From the NCBI RefSeq assembly GCF_003994485.1, contig NZ_RZNJ01000004.1, positions 434,001 through 498,000 on the forward strand: 64,000 bases of DNA. Direction: 5' to 3'. The notes beneath the pieces are model-generated. The model ran no database searches, was not told the origin of the DNA, and saw nothing but the letters and a program-made list of their open reading frames with translations. The first letter of the stretch is position 1; the number at the start of each line of letters is the position of its first letter. This stretch comes from Arsenicitalea aurantiaca (GTDB taxonomy: Bacteria > Pseudomonadota > Alphaproteobacteria > Rhizobiales > Devosiaceae). Position numbers and translations under genes: made by a program. This document shows, piece by piece, positions 40,850-49,582 of this stretch.

Positions 40850-43800
40850 CAGTCGGCTTCCCCCTCGATCGCGGTCCATTCGGCGGTCCGCGCCAGATGG
40901 TCGTAATCGCCCCGAAACCTCTGGCGCGGATCGGGACGGATGCGTGCGGCCATCGGCAGGTGATCGGCAAGCAGCAGCGCCGAGACATGGCCCTGGAGCC
41001 GCCGCAGCGCCTCGTCGGCGGCGTCCATCACCCCCTGGTCCTCCCCGGTGCGGAAGGGGGTGACCGTGAAGGCGTCCGGACCGAGCCCTATCTTGATATA
41101 GGTGAGGGCGGCAGTCTCGCCCGGCCCCGGTTCATCGGGCGCGCCCAGCGCACCGGCCCGCGCCATCGCCGCTTCGAGCGGCAATTGGGGGGCTTCGAGC
41201 CGCACCATGGCGCCCGGATCGGGCAGGGTGCCGGTCTTGAAGTCGATGATTTCGAGCCTGCCGTCCATGAGCCGGTCCACCCGGTCCGCCCGACCGGTCA
41301 GCGTGAACCCATCGAGATCGGGAAAGGCCATCCGCCCGGCGATCTCGGCATGGCGCGAGCGCACGAAAGGCGCGCGCGCCCGCTCGAAATCGAGAAAGGC
41401 CTCCGCCGCCACCGAAAACCGCCGCAGCCAGATGTCGCGGCGCGCGGCAATGGCCTCGAGCCCGGCAAAGATCTCCCGCGCCATGGTCTCGAGCGTTTCG
41501 AGCGCGGCCGGATCGGCCGGATCATGCCCCTCCTCGACGAAGCGGGCAAAGACGGCATGGACGAGCGAACCGCGCTCGCGTCCCCCCGGATCGGTCCCCA
41601 GCGGCTCGAGCGGCCGCAGCGCGAGCACATGCCGGGCATAAAGATCGTAGGGCGAGCGAAAGAGCGTCTCGACTTCGGTAATCGAGAGCCGGCGCGGGCG
41701 CAGATCGGCGCGTGGCCGCGGCAGGGGGCGCATGGCGGGGATGGGCACCGCGACATGATCGAGCCGGCGCGCCAGATCGAGCCAGTGCGCGCCCCTTGCG
41801 CGCACCGCGTCTGCGCGCGCCTCGCCCAGATAGGCTTCGAGCCGCTGCACAAGCCGCGAGGGCATTGCGGGCCCCGAGCCGAGCCGCTCGGCAAAGGCGA
41901 GGATCGTCTCGCCATTGCCCAGCGCCATCTCGAAATCATGGGCGGCAAGACCCTGCCGGCGCTCGGGCGGCTCGAGCCCGGCAGCCAGACGCATGCCGCG
42001 GCTGAGCCAGGGCCCGGGATCGGCCGGCTCGGGCCACACATCCTCGTTGAGCCCGGCAAGGATCAGCCGGTCGGGGTTCTGCAGGCGCGCCTCGAGCGTG
42101 CCCCAGATGGCGATGTCTTCCCGGCCGGGCCGCTGCGGGCGGACGGTGACCCCAGCCATCAGCGCCGAAAGCACCGCATCGAGCGCGACGGGCGCGATCA
42201 CCGGCCCGGGCGTTCCGGCGCCGGCGAGCCCATCGGCCCAGAGGCCGATTTCATGTGTCCCGACGAGGGGCGGATCGAGCCCCTCGACCGCCGCGGCAAA
42301 GGCGGCGTGCAGCACGCCCGAAAGCGCGGGCGCGGTGAGCCCTTGTGCCTCGATCCGGGCGATGACCGGGGCGATGAGCGCGTCGAGCCGATCGAGAAGG
42401 TCCCCGATGGCCTCCCGGTCGGCCGGCTCCAGTTTGAGCGCCGGGCGCTCGAGCCGCCCTTCGGCGGAGGCCGCGAGCGCCGCGCGCAATCCGGAAAGCC
42501 CCGGCAGCAGCCGCTGCCCGCGCAGCAGGCCGCGTTCGAGAAGGTCGGCGCGGCGCGCAAGTTCGGCGCGCGGCAGGCCGAGCCGCGCGGCGCGATTGTT
42601 GAGGAGCGCCATCAGATCGACCGCCGTGCAGCCATTGGCCGCGAGCGCCAGCAGGCTGCGCATCAGCCGGCCGGCAGGAGACTGGAAGAGCGGCGTGCCC
42701 GCCGTATCGTCCACCCTGACGTTGAAGCGCGCGAGCTCGGCCGCGATGCGCCGGGCAAGATTGCGGTCGGGCGTCACGATGCCGACCGTCCGGCCCGCCT
42801 CGAGCCCTTCGCGCGCGGCGATCGCAACCGCGCGGGCCTCCTCGTCTGCGGTCCGCGCGGCGAGTATGGCGAGCCCCGCGCTCATCGCTTCGAGCGCCTC
42901 GGGGCCGGGCCGGGTGCTCGCCCAGAGCGCGGTCTCCTCGGCCGGCGCGAGGGCGGCCCGGATGAGCGCGCGCCTTCCGCTGCCCGGCGGCGCGAGCTCG
43001 GTCACCGCCTCCGGCGTCGTCGCGAACCGCCTAAGGAGCCGGGCGAGCCCGTATTGGGGATGGCCGTGATTGGTCCGTGCCGGATCGAGGAGGCGCGCAT
43101 GGGCCTCGGGCGAGAGCCCCGTGTCGAGCCCGGGCAGCACGACCACCCCGCGCGGCAGCCGGGCGATCGCGGCGAGCAGGTCCGCCGTTGCGGGGATCGA
43201 GCCGGTCGAGCCCGCCGCGATCACCGGGCGGTCCCCGAAGAGATGGGGTGCGGCGGCGGCCTGCCGGGCAAGCCGCAGATTGCGCAGCGCCGGCGCATCC
43301 GCCGCGCCATGGGCAGCAAGATGCATGGGCCAGGCCTCGAGCACGATGCCCAGAAAGCGCAGGGTCTGCTGCCAGTTGGCTGCGAGGCTCTCGGGGGCTA
43401 TGTCGCCGAGCCGCGCCAGGTCGACCGCCTCGGTCGTGAAATCGTCGATGAGCCCGGAAAGGGAATCGGCGAGCCAGAGGATTTCGGCCGCATTGGGCGG
43501 GCTCGCAAAGCCCGAAAGCCCCGCCGGCGAATGAGCCCAGGCGGCGACGAGCCGGGCCAGCTCCAGCCGGCGCGTCAGCGCAGGCATTTGCCGGGGCAGG
43601 GCCGGCGCGTCGAAGGGCGGCAGGAAGGGCTCCTCGTCCTCGGCCTCCCCGCCAAAGGTGCGGATGTCGGGCAGCAGCCCATGGCCCGCCCGCGCCAGGG
43701 CGTCCGCAAGCGCGAGCCGGGCGCGGCGGGTGGGCAGGATGATGGTGACGTCGGCAAGCCAGAACGGATCGTCCTGCGCCCAGCCCGAGAGCAGCGTGCC

Positions 43801-43875
43801 ATCGAGGATGCGTTGGGCAAGCAGCGGCAGGAAGGGCGCATCGGGCGCGATGGTGAAGAGGCTCTGCCGGCTCAT
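40849..43875 (-). CDS. addB: Double-strand break repair protein AddB
   Basis: A 1008-residue AddB of the alphaproteobacterial (TIGR02786-like) type. The N-terminal helicase-like region lacks a clear Walker A, as known for this group. The C-terminal nuclease is visible as LEIIDFKTGTLPDPGAMVRLEAPQLPLEAAM. It lacks the full Cys set of the iron-sulfur AddB of Bacillus. Start is ATG 43875, overlapping the murU-like stop by four bases; the end overlaps addA by one. Confidence 0.94.
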   Translation of the reverse strand: MSRQSLFTIAPDAPFLPLLAQRILDGTLLSGWAQDDPFWLADVTIILPTRRARLALADALARAGHGLLPDIRTFGGEAEDEEPFLPPFDAPALPRQMPALTRRLELARLVAAWAHSPAGLSGFASPPNAAEILWLADSLSGLIDDFTTEAVDLARLGDIAPESLAANWQQTLRFLGIVLEAWPMHLAAHGAADAPALRNLRLARQAAAAPHLFGDRPVIAAGSTGSIPATADLLAAIARLPRGVVVLPGLDTGLSPEAHARLLDPARTNHGHPQYGLARLLRRFATTPEAVTELAPPGSGRRALIRAALAPAEETALWASTRPGPEALEAMSAGLAILAARTADEEARAVAIAAREGLEAGRTVGIVTPDRNLARRIAAELARFNVRVDDTAGTPLFQSPAGRLMRSLLALAANGCTAVDLMALLNNRAARLGLPRAELARRADLLERGLLRGQRLLPGLSGLRAALAASAEGRLERPALKLEPADREAIGDLLDRLDALIAPVIARIEAQGLTAPALSGVLHAAFAAAVEGLDPPLVGTHEIGLWADGLAGAGTPGPVIAPVALDAVLSALMAGVTVRPQRPGREDIAIWGTLEARLQNPDRLILAGLNEDVWPEPADPGPWLSRGMRLAAGLEPPERRQGLAAHDFEMALGNGETILAFAERLGSGPAMPSRLVQRLEAYLGEARADAVRARGAHWLDLARRLDHVAVPIPAMRPLPRPRADLRPRRLSITEVETLFRSPYDLYARHVLALRPLEPLGTDPGGRERGSLVHAVFARFVEEGHDPADPAALETLETMAREIFAGLEAIAARRDIWLRRFSVAAEAFLDFERARAPFVRSRHAEIAGRMAFPDLDGFTLTGRADRVDRLMDGRLEIIDFKTGTLPDPGAMVRLEAPQLPLEAAMARAGALGAPDEPGPGETAALTYIKIGLGPDAFTVTPFRTGEDQGVMDAADEALRRLQGHVSALLLADHLPMAARIRPDPRQRFRGDYDHLARTAEWTAIEGEAD

Positions 43876-44624
43876 GGGTTGAGGTCGGCGAGGGCGCGGC
43901 CGGCCTCGAGCATTGCCTCGGGGTCGCCCACATGCAGCCACGGCGCCATCAGCGGTACGCCGGCGAGCCGGCCGGCCTCGAGCGCACGGTCGAAGACGAG
44001 ATTGAGCGAGAAGGGGCCATCGGGCGTATCGGCAAGCGCCGATCGGGCGATGAGCGCCACCCCCGCATAAACGACCGGCGCACCGGCATCGCGGGTCACC
44101 CGGCCGCGCGGGTCGAGGCAGAAATCATGGCTCCGGCGAAAACCGATCGCGCGATGGGGGTGCACGCAGAGCAGCACGATATCGGCCCGGCCCTCGGCAA
44201 AGCGTTCGAGCATCCGGGCGATGGGCGCATCGGCCCCGACCGGCCAGAACGCGTCCGCATTCATCGCAAGGATCGGGTCCCCCTCGAGGAGCGGCAGCGC
44301 CTTTTTGAGCCCCCCGCCCGTTTCGAGCAGCGTCTCGAACTCGTGGCTGACCTGGAATGAAAGCGCGGGGAACTCCGCCGCCACCCCCGCGACATGCTCG
44401 AGCACCTGCCCGGCATGGTGATGGGCGTTGACCACGAAGCGGGTGCAGCCCTCGGCGCGCGCCGCCTCGATCACATGGTCGATCAGCGCCATGCCGCCCA
44501 CGCGCAGCAGCGGCTTGGGGGTGTGCGCGGTCAGCGGCAGCATGCGCCGGCCGAGCCCTGCAGCCAGGAGCATGACGTCGGGCCTGGCCTGCATCGCGCC
44601 CTCGATCGTGTGGGAAAGACTCAT
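43872..44624 (-). CDS. Nucleotidyltransferase, MurU-like (N-acetylmuramate-1-phosphate uridylyltransferase)
   Basis: A 250-residue sugar-1-phosphate nucleotidyltransferase. The nucleotide loop MLLAAGLGRRMLPLTAHTPKPLL has the catalytic Arg and Lys; AMNADAFWPVG carries the metal-binding Asp. In rhizobia the enzyme at this place works with AmgK in peptidoglycan recycling to form UDP-MurNAc; that assignment is by family and location. ATG 44624 is chosen; ATG 44594, with GAGGG upstream, gives MQARPDVMLLAAG and may be the true start. No AmgK gene is adjacent. Confidence 0.85.
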   Translation of the reverse strand: MSLSHTIEGAMQARPDVMLLAAGLGRRMLPLTAHTPKPLLRVGGMALIDHVIEAARAEGCTRFVVNAHHHAGQVLEHVAGVAAEFPALSFQVSHEFETLLETGGGLKKALPLLEGDPILAMNADAFWPVGADAPIARMLERFAEGRADIVLLCVHPHRAIGFRRSHDFCLDPRGRVTRDAGAPVVYAGVALIARSALADTPDGPFSLNLVFDRALEAGRLAGVPLMAPWLHVGDPEAMLEAGRALADLNP

Positions 44625-44674
44625 CGGACGCGATTTGAGCGGGCGGGGCAGATTCTGTCCAGAAAAACCGTCGC

Positions 44675-45106
44675 TCAGTCCGCCCAATCGAGTGTCGCGG
44701 TCCGCCCCGCGCCGCCCGGGGGGATGTCGAGCCTGATCGCAAGGTCGGCCAGATCAAGGAGCGAAGGCGCGCGCTCGGGCCATTCGACAAGCCGGATGGC
44801 GTCCGGATCATCGAAAAGCCCGAGTTCGTCCATCTCCGCCTCGTGCCCGAGCCGGTAGAGATCGGCATGGAGGATGGCGCGGTTTTCGCCCCTGTAAGGC
44901 TGCACGAGCGAAAAGCTCGGGCTGGGCACTTCGAGCCCGGGATCGTCCATCAGCGCGCGGATGAGCGCGCGCGCGAGCGCGCTCTTGCCGGCCCCGAGTT
45001 CGCCCGAGAGCAGGACGAGCGCGCCGGGCCGAAGGCGCTGCGCGAGGCTCCGACCAAGGGCGTCGGTCGCTTCGGGCGTATCGAGAAAAAGGCTCTCGCG
45101 GGCCAT
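44675..45106 (-). CDS. tsaE: tRNA threonylcarbamoyladenosine biosynthesis protein TsaE
   Basis: A 143-residue P-loop ATPase needed for t6A37 tRNA modification. Walker A is SGELGAGKSALARALIRA, followed by PSPSFSLVQPYRG and HADLYRLG, and LVEWPER. Length fits a stand-alone TsaE. In Rhizobium this gene is commonly fused to a phosphotransferase (AmgK-type) domain; here the protein ends right after the TsaE domain. It starts directly at the end of the PAS kinase gene. Confidence 0.94.
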   Translation of the reverse strand: MARESLFLDTPEATDALGRSLAQRLRPGALVLLSGELGAGKSALARALIRALMDDPGLEVPSPSFSLVQPYRGENRAILHADLYRLGHEAEMDELGLFDDPDAIRLVEWPERAPSLLDLADLAIRLDIPPGGAGRTATLDWAD

Positions 45107-47551
45107 CTACTCGGCCGCGCCCGCAAGGCTCGCATCGCGCGGCAGGCTGACGATGACGCGGCTGCCGCGCGGATCGCGCCGCTCGAGCGTGAGCGTACCG
45201 CCATGCAGGTTGACGAACGCCTTGACGATCGAGAGCCCGAGCCCCGCCCCGCGCTGGCGCCCGGCGATCGCGGGGCTGTCGACCCGGTCGAGCAGGGCGG
45301 CGCGCATTTCGTCGCTGGTTGCGGCGCCCTCGTCCTCGACGATGAAGAGCACGCGCTCCCCGCGCACCCCGACGGTGAGGCGCACCTCGCCCCCCGGCTC
45401 CGAAAAGCGCGCCGCGCTCGAGAGCAGATTGTAGAGGATCTGGACGATCCGCGTGCCGTCGGCAACGAGCGGCGGCAGGCCCGGCTCGACCGATACGACC
45501 AGATTGAGCGAGCGCTCGCCATCGACTTCGGGGAAGGTGGCTGCGAGCCCGGCCCGCGCCTTGTCGACAAGCGCATGCACGTCCTGCGGCTCGGGCCGAA
45601 GTTCGGCGATGCCCGCATCGACCGTGGCGAGGTCGAGAATGTTGTCGATGAGCACCCCGAGGGTCACCGAGGAGGCGCGGATATAGTCGGTATAGGCGCG
45701 CTGGCGCGCGTTCAGCGTCCCAACCGCCTCCGAGGAGAGCAGGTCGGCAAACCCGATGATGTTGGTGAGCGGGGAGCGCAACTCGTAGGAAACGTTCTGC
45801 ACGAACGCGTCCTTGAGCCTGTCCGCGGTGATGAGCGCGTCGTTGCGCTCCTTGAGCACGCGCTGGTAGTTGGCGCTTTCGGTGACGTCGAGGAACGTCA
45901 TCATGGTCTGCCCGTCCGGCAGGCGTACAACTGCATATTCGAGCAGCCGTCCGTCGGCGCGTGCGATGCGCCCAGATTTGTCCGAGCGGTTCGGGTTGAG
46001 GTCGATGATGGCGTGCTTGAGCTCGCGCCAGATCGCGGCCCCGTCCTCGGGCATCGCCTTGTGGGCGGCCTCGGCAATCTGGTCGATATGGGGGCTTTCC
46101 CCCAGGGCCGCCATGGGCAGCTTCCAGAGGGCGGAAAGCTGGGGGTTGCTGAGCGTCAGCCGGCCATTGGTGCCGAACACCGCCACCCCTTCGGACAGGG
46201 CGTTCAGCGTCGAGCGCTGCACGTCGAGCAGGGCGCGGTTGAGGCTCTTGAGGCGCAGATTGGCCGTCATGTCCTCGAAGACGTAGATCACCCCGCCCTT
46301 GGGTCCGGCCGGGGCGGCGATCACCTGGATGGTGCGTCCGTCGGGCAGGTGCCAGGGCTCGCTCTCGCGCGGCATGGTCAGCTGATAGGCGGTGAGATGG
46401 CGCTCGCGCCAGGCGTGGTAGTCGGGCTCGCTCGGGAGCATGCTCATGGTGCGCAGCCGGTCGAGAATGCTGCGCTCATCGGGCTGGGTCGCGAGCCAGG
46501 CCGGGTCGAGGTCCCAGAGCGCGGCGTAGGCGCGGTTGAACTGCACGAGCTCGCGGCCCGCATTGAAGATGGCGATCGGGGTGGCGAGCGCATCGATGAT
46601 ACCGCCGAGATGGGCGAGCGCGTTGTCGGCCGGGCTCGGCGCGGGCAGCGCGCGCAGATAGCCGGTGCGGCCGCCCGCAAAGGGCAGCTCGACGAGCTGG
46701 TAGCGTGCCCCTTCCCCGAGCGTCACCGGCACGGGTTCGGCGTCCGGGGCCGGGCGGTTGACGAGCTGGGCGGGCAGGATCTCGGGGGGCGCCGAGGGGC
46801 TTCCCTTCCGCCCCAGCGTCGTGGCGAGGGCATGATAGGCCGAATTGGCGTAGATGAGCCGGCCCGCGGCGTCCCGGAGAAAGGCCGGCTCGGGCAATTG
46901 CGCGAGGATGGCACGCGCCCCGTCGGCACGTGCGGGGGCAGAGCTTGCGGGCTCGGCGGGGGTTGCGGCCGGTTCGGGCTGCGGGAAGGCGGGCCGCAGC
47001 CTCAGCGCCACCCCGCCGCCGAGCACCCAGCCCGCGACATGGATCAGCCGGCCGTCGCGCGTGCGCAGATGCTGCTCGAACCCGCGACCCTCGCGGCGCA
47101 GCGCCTCGAGCGCGCCGTTGAGGCGGGAAATTTCGGGCTCGGCCAGCCAGCTCGAAAAATCGAGCAGGCTGTCGGCGGTGCGCCCCGGCGCCAGAAGGCT
47201 GTTGGCCTGGCCGAAGAGCCTGGGCGGCGTGCCGGCCTCGGCCCAGACAATGGTAAGCTCGCGCGTCCCCGAAAGCAGCGCCTCATATTCGTCGACCAGC
47301 GCCCGCAGCCCCGAAACCTGCTCCTGGGCCATGCGGCGGGCCTGCCGCCCATCGCGCAAGAGCGTGCGCAGCACCGCCATCGATGCGAGCGCGAAGGCGC
47401 CTGCGCCGATGGCGAGCGCGATCGGCACGGCCCCGGTGATCGACGCTGCGTTGAAGGACTGGCCGAGAGCCGGCGCTGCCGAGACGAGGGTGATCGGGCC
47501 TGCCACCAGACCCGCGAATCCCAACCTCCTCCGGATCGACTCCGGCCTCAT
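45107..47551 (-). CDS. PAS-domain histidine-kinase-like protein with degenerate catalytic motifs
   Basis: An 814-residue membrane protein. A leader and one transmembrane helix (AVPIALAIGAGAFALASMAVL) occupy residues 1-62; then come PAS-like domains (around residues 230, 340 and 460-560), a HisKA-like region and an ATPase-like domain. The H-box reads QNVSYELRSPLTNI: the phospho-acceptor His is Tyr589. The N-box is NLLSSAARFS, with Ser712 for the usual Asn, and the G1 box is DEGAATS; only the G2 box GAGLGLSIV is good. So it is probably a pseudokinase or atypical sensor. AAGGGG precedes the ATG. It leads the tsaE-murU-addBA run. Confidence 0.85.
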   Translation of the reverse strand: MRPESIRRRLGFAGLVAGPITLVSAAPALGQSFNAASITGAVPIALAIGAGAFALASMAVLRTLLRDGRQARRMAQEQVSGLRALVDEYEALLSGTRELTIVWAEAGTPPRLFGQANSLLAPGRTADSLLDFSSWLAEPEISRLNGALEALRREGRGFEQHLRTRDGRLIHVAGWVLGGGVALRLRPAFPQPEPAATPAEPASSAPARADGARAILAQLPEPAFLRDAAGRLIYANSAYHALATTLGRKGSPSAPPEILPAQLVNRPAPDAEPVPVTLGEGARYQLVELPFAGGRTGYLRALPAPSPADNALAHLGGIIDALATPIAIFNAGRELVQFNRAYAALWDLDPAWLATQPDERSILDRLRTMSMLPSEPDYHAWRERHLTAYQLTMPRESEPWHLPDGRTIQVIAAPAGPKGGVIYVFEDMTANLRLKSLNRALLDVQRSTLNALSEGVAVFGTNGRLTLSNPQLSALWKLPMAALGESPHIDQIAEAAHKAMPEDGAAIWRELKHAIIDLNPNRSDKSGRIARADGRLLEYAVVRLPDGQTMMTFLDVTESANYQRVLKERNDALITADRLKDAFVQNVSYELRSPLTNIIGFADLLSSEAVGTLNARQRAYTDYIRASSVTLGVLIDNILDLATVDAGIAELRPEPQDVHALVDKARAGLAATFPEVDGERSLNLVVSVEPGLPPLVADGTRIVQILYNLLSSAARFSEPGGEVRLTVGVRGERVLFIVEDEGAATSDEMRAALLDRVDSPAIAGRQRGAGLGLSIVKAFVNLHGGTLTLERRDPRGSRVIVSLPRDASLAGAAE

Positions 47552-47811
47552 GCGCTGCCCCTTGATTGTTGAACTCGCCGCAAATCGCCCGCCCGCCGCA
47601 AGGGGGAGAGGAACGCAACTCAAGCACCGATACACTGGCGCGCACGCGGCCGGACCCAGGATGCCACCTGCAAGGGGTGGGCGGGTCGGCCCTACGAATC
47701 ATCGCAACATACAAAGCGCGGGAATCGGAGGTAAGCCTCTATTTGGCTGTGCAAAGCGGGCAAAAGGCCCATTGTGCGTCTTGACCCGGAACGAACCGTG
47801 CACAGCCGGGC
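47552..47811. other. Intergenic region before the PAS kinase gene
   Basis: About 260 bases without a gene. It includes a pair of perfect 9-base inverted repeats (GGCTGTGCA at 47745-47753 and TGCACAGCC at 47799-47807) that could form a long hairpin after the VOC gene. No clear T-run follows. The kinase promoter must lie to the left of this pair. Confidence 0.35.
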
Positions 47812-48168
47812 TCAGCCTTTGGGAGCAGGGGGCTCCCAGAGTTCGATCGGGTTGCCCTCCGGATCGTGGATGCGTGCGAAGCGCCCGGTTTCCTCCGTGT
47901 CCCATTCGTCGGGCCGCGTTTCGATGGCGATGCCGGCAGCCCCGAGCCGCGCCAGGAGCCCGTCGAGATCCTCGACCCGCAGATTGATCATGAAGGCGCG
48001 GTCGGCTGCGAAATAGTCGCTGTCGCGGGCAAAGGGCGCAAAGACGGTCAACCCCGCCTCCTGCGTCCAGAGCTCGGGCAACCCCAGATGTTCCTCATAC
48101 CAGCGCGCAAGGGTCCTGGCGTCAGTTGCCCGGAAAAAGAGACCGCCTATGCCGGTGACGCGGGCCAT
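47812..48168 (-). CDS. VOC-family (glyoxalase/bleomycin-resistance fold) protein
   Basis: A 118-residue single VOC domain. Metal-ligand positions are suggested by GGLFFRATDARTLARWYEEHLGL at the start and by the late block ARIHDPEGNPIELWEPP with the conserved Glu. Family members include glyoxalase I, dioxygenases and antibiotic-binding proteins, so substrate is open. Its start lies three bases from the glycerate kinase stop, both on the minus strand, so the two may be co-transcribed. Confidence 0.85.
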   Translation of the reverse strand: MARVTGIGGLFFRATDARTLARWYEEHLGLPELWTQEAGLTVFAPFARDSDYFAADRAFMINLRVEDLDGLLARLGAAGIAIETRPDEWDTEETGRFARIHDPEGNPIELWEPPAPKG

Positions 48169-48171
48169 GGC

Positions 48172-49431
48172 TCAGCTCTCCTTTATGATGATGGCGCGGA
48201 AATCGTTGACATTGGTGCCCGTGGGGCCGGTGACGAAGAGATCGCCGATCGCGGCGAACGCCGAATAGGCATCGTTCCCGGCAAGGGCTGCTGCCGGATC
48301 GATGCCGGCAAGGCGCATCCGCGCCGCGCTCGTGCCGTCGGCAAAGGCGCCGGCATTGTCTTCCGAGCCGTCTATGCCATCGGTGTCGGCGGCAAGCGCC
48401 GAAATCCCCTCGAGCCCCTCGATGGCGAGCGCGAAGGCGAGAAGGAACTCGCTGTTGCGCCCGCCTTTGCCCTTGGCGCGGAGCGTGACGGTAGTCTCCC
48501 CGCCCGACAGCAGGATCGCCGGCCGCGCAAAGGGCCGGCCGCGGGTCTCGATCTCGCGCGCGAGCGCGGCATGGACGCGCCCCACCTCTCGCGCCTCGCC
48601 CTCGATGGCGTCCGAAAGAATGTGCGCCTCGAGCCCCAGCCGCGATGCCGCCGCCGCAGCCGCTTCGAGCGATAGCGCCGCCGAAGCGATCACCGCGACG
48701 CTGTTGCGCGCAAAGAGGGGATCGTCCGGGTCGGGGGGCAGATTGTCCTCGCTGGCGATCAGCCGGGCTGCGGCCGGTGGCAGCACGATCCGGTGGAGCG
48801 CGACGAGCTTTCGCGCCGCCTCCCGGCCTGCCCGCATCGGCAGGGTCGGACCCGATGCGACGAGCGCGGGATCGTCCCCGGGAATGTCCGAGACGACGAG
48901 CGTCGCGACCCGTGCCGGCGCGGCGCGCGCGGCAAGCCGGCCCCCCTTGATCACCGAAAGCTGGTTGCGGATCACGTTCATCGCGGAGATCGGCGCCCCC
49001 GACGCAAGGAGCGCCGCATTGACCGCCTGCTCGGCGCTGAGGTCGAGCCCAGCGGCGGGCGCTGGCAACAGTGCCGACCCCCCTCCCGAAATCAGCGCAA
49101 CGACCAGATCCTCCGGCCCGAGCCCCGAGACGAGCTCGAGGATCCGCCGCGCCGCCTCCTCTCCCGCCGCATCGGGCACGGGGTGGGCGGCCTCGAGAAT
49201 TTCGATGCGCTTGCAGGGCGCGCCATAGCCATAGCGGGTGACGACGAGCCCGGTCAGCGGATGGGGCCAGGCCGCTTCGAACGCCTCGGCCATCTGCGCG
49301 GAGGCCTTGCCCGCCCCGACGACGATCGTGCGGCCCGCCGGCGGTTCGGGCAGATGCCGGCCGATGGCGGCGCCGGGCCGGGCGCTGTCGACGGCGGCGG
49401 TAAAGAGGGCGGCGAGGACGTCTTTTTGCAT
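48172..49431 (-). CDS. Glycerate 2-kinase (MOFRL family)
   Basis: A 419-residue glycerate kinase of the TtuD/GckA/MOFRL type, making 2-phosphoglycerate from D-glycerate. GRTIVVGAGKASAQMA opens the fold; LVVALISGGGSALLPAPAAGL, NVIRNQLSVIKGGRLA and ILLSGGETTVTLRAKGKGGRNSEF are signature blocks, and the C-terminal MOFRL part has DTDGIDGSEDNAGA. The ATG at 49431 is the family start; ATG 49464 is an alternative. It joins serine-cycle or sugar-acid catabolism to glycolysis. Confidence 0.93.
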   Translation of the reverse strand: MQKDVLAALFTAAVDSARPGAAIGRHLPEPPAGRTIVVGAGKASAQMAEAFEAAWPHPLTGLVVTRYGYGAPCKRIEILEAAHPVPDAAGEEAARRILELVSGLGPEDLVVALISGGGSALLPAPAAGLDLSAEQAVNAALLASGAPISAMNVIRNQLSVIKGGRLAARAAPARVATLVVSDIPGDDPALVASGPTLPMRAGREAARKLVALHRIVLPPAAARLIASEDNLPPDPDDPLFARNSVAVIASAALSLEAAAAAASRLGLEAHILSDAIEGEAREVGRVHAALAREIETRGRPFARPAILLSGGETTVTLRAKGKGGRNSEFLLAFALAIEGLEGISALAADTDGIDGSEDNAGAFADGTSAARMRLAGIDPAAALAGNDAYSAFAAIGDLFVTGPTGTNVNDFRAIIIKES

Positions 49432-49582
49432 CGGGTCTTGTGTCCGGAAAATCGGGCCGATCATGGCCGCTGGGGCAGGGCGTGGCAAGCGCGCCCGGCG
49501 TCCCCGATGCCCCTGCCGCGAGCGCTTGTCAAATCGGGGGCGGCCGGTTCACACTTTGTCTGCACCGGCCGGGATGTGGCAG

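Noticed and set aside
40897-44070. A 1057-codon open frame on the plus strand opposite addB and the murU-like gene
   Set aside because: It is antisense to well-supported genes, has Arg/Gly/Pro-rich composition typical of shadow frames in high-GC DNA and shows no recognisable domain.
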